A DNA stretch of 6,641 nucleotides from assembly GCA_019911985.1 (NCBI GenBank), contig JAIOJO010000187.1, forward strand, positions 1 to 6,641, in the 5' to 3' direction. The position numbers were made by a program, and so were the translations under genes. The notes beneath the pieces are model-generated. The model had not been told where the DNA came from. It saw only the letters and a program-made list of their open reading frames with translations, and did no database searches. Below are positions 5,883 to 6,641 of the stretch, in pieces. Source of the stretch: Sulfuricellaceae bacterium (GTDB taxonomy: Bacteria > Pseudomonadota > Gammaproteobacteria > Burkholderiales > UBA9220). Numbering within the stretch: the stretch's first letter is position 1; the number at the start of each line of letters is the position of its first letter.

Positions 5883-6641
5883 TTATTCACCACTGTTTAG
5901 TGGCTGGCCGGGTGCCGGTTCATAACGAAGCACCCGGTTTCTGCCGCGCTGTTTGGCCTCGTACATCGCCGCGTCCGCCGCCACCACCAGCGTTTGCGCG
6001 CTAGCCGCCTGCACCGGCCAGGATGCGACCCCGATGCTGACGGTAATACTGACGGGCGCGCCCGTTTCGACATCGAACATCTGCGCCTCCACCGCCGCGC
6101 GCATGCGCTCGGCCATGTTGGCGGCGGCCTCAAGACCGGTCTCCGGCAAAATGACGGTGATCTCCTCGCCGCCGTAGCGGCACACGCAGTCGATGACGCG
6201 CGCCTGGCGGCCCAGCCGTTCGCTCAGCCCCTTGAGAACGGCATCCCCTACTAGGTGTCCGTGCGTGTCGTTGACGCGCTTGAAGTGGTCGATGTCGAGC
6301 ATCAGCAGCGAGACCGGCCGCTTGAAGCGCTGCGCGCGCGCGAGCTCGTCCTCGAGCAGCTTGTAGAACGCGCGGTGGTTGTAGAGCCCGGTGAGACCGT
6401 CGCGGGTCGCGAGCTGTTGCAGCTCCTCCTCGTCGCGCTCGATGCGCCGGCCGACGCGCCCGACAAGCCGGTAGAAGAAACCGAGCAACAGGCCGCTGAC
6501 GAGCGCGCCGATGCCGTCACCGAGGTACAACATGCGGCGCGACGAGGCGAGAGGCGCCGAAACGTCGACGAGCGCTACCATCCGGCCCACGTCGCGCCCG
6601 TTGGCGTCGACGAGCGGCAGAAACGCGGCACGATAGATGGC
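5883..6641 (-). CDS. Membrane-anchored diguanylate cyclase (GGEEI variant), 5' end cut by window edge
   Basis: Partial gene; 252 residues are visible and the frame is open through the right edge, so the true start is outside. A GTG at 6590 is an internal valine. Seen: residues 1-30 (AIYRAAFLPLVDANGRDVGR and on) resemble the last strands of an extracytoplasmic Cache-type sensor; about 38-60 is a hydrophobic membrane segment; 61-78 is a charged helical linker; about 79-245 is a GGDEF domain. The DxD at D116-D118, N124, GHxxGD ending D133, and I-site RxxD (R148, D151) are all present. The signature reads GGEEI (157-161) instead of GGEEF, with both acidic residues kept. By family knowledge it condenses two GTP into c-di-GMP at the inner membrane with product feedback at RxxD. 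I infer an active enzyme driven by a periplasmic signal. It ends in TAA 12 nt before the next gene's preferred start, so it is probably the promoter-proximal visible gene of the operon. The nature of the ligand is unknown. Confidence 0.9.
   Translation of the reverse strand, partial: AIYRAAFLPLVDANGRDVGRMVALVDVSAPLASSRRMLYLGDGIGALVSGLLLGFFYRLVGRVGRRIERDEEELQQLATRDGLTGLYNHRAFYKLLEDELARAQRFKRPVSLLMLDIDHFKRVNDTHGHLVGDAVLKGLSERLGRQARVIDCVCRYGGEEITVILPETGLEAAANMAERMRAAVEAQMFDVETGAPVSITVSIGVASWPVQAASAQTLVVAADAAMYEAKQRGRNRVLRYEPAPGQPLNSGE

Noticed and set aside
4602..5900. 432-codon plus-strand open frame opposite the PAS-GGDEF gene
   Set aside because: Long for a lower-GC gene, but it shows no domain, lacks a convincing ribosome site, and every codon overlaps well-supported coding sequence.
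6588..6590. GTG as the start of the membrane-bound cyclase
   Set aside because: The frame is open for 17 more codons to the edge and those residues fit the end of a Cache-like sensor domain, so the gene begins outside the window.

Overview
The window is a gene-dense, single-strand cluster for cyclic di-GMP signalling. All five recognisable genes lie on the minus strand, so transcription runs from the right edge to the left edge. Spacing is operon-like: 12 nt, a 4-nt ATGA overlap, a second 4-nt ATGA overlap, then 19 nt. There is no intergenic stretch over 300 bases, no RNA gene, no mobile element and no CRISPR array. I saw no terminator or promoter; the operon promoter should lie beyond the right edge. 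High GC over most of the window and the protein style (PAS/GGDEF/EAL/HAMP/FIST) suggest a free-living Gram-negative proteobacterium, plausibly a betaproteobacterium. That taxonomic placement is inference only.

In transcription order: (1) 6641-5883, the C-terminal part of a membrane-bound diguanylate cyclase, with the end of an extracytoplasmic sensor, one membrane segment and a GGDEF domain of the variant GGEEI; its start is outside the window. (2) 5870-4239, a soluble diguanylate cyclase with three PAS domains and a canonical GGDEF active site and I-site, in DNA of clearly lower GC than its neighbours. (3) 4242-3076, a FIST-domain protein of the NosP-like type (FIST_N plus FIST_C). (4) 3079-866, a GAF-like/PAS/GGDEF/EAL protein whose GGDEF domain is eroded at several key positions while the EAL site is complete, so it is most likely a phosphodiesterase. 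(5) 846-19, a two-pass membrane protein with a periplasmic helical domain and HAMP, which stops at a TAG codon exactly where a PAS domain should begin; the same frame resumes with PAS-like sequence (GILIAD) to the left edge.

How they may work together: two cyclases would make c-di-GMP in response to a periplasmic and a cytoplasmic signal. A FIST sensor protein, translationally coupled to a phosphodiesterase, would control its breakdown. The last gene looks like another membrane receptor, probably interrupted or broken. The most notable points are the in-frame TAG, the FIST/phosphodiesterase pair with a dead-looking GGDEF domain, and the compositional break at the PAS-PAS-PAS-GGDEF gene.
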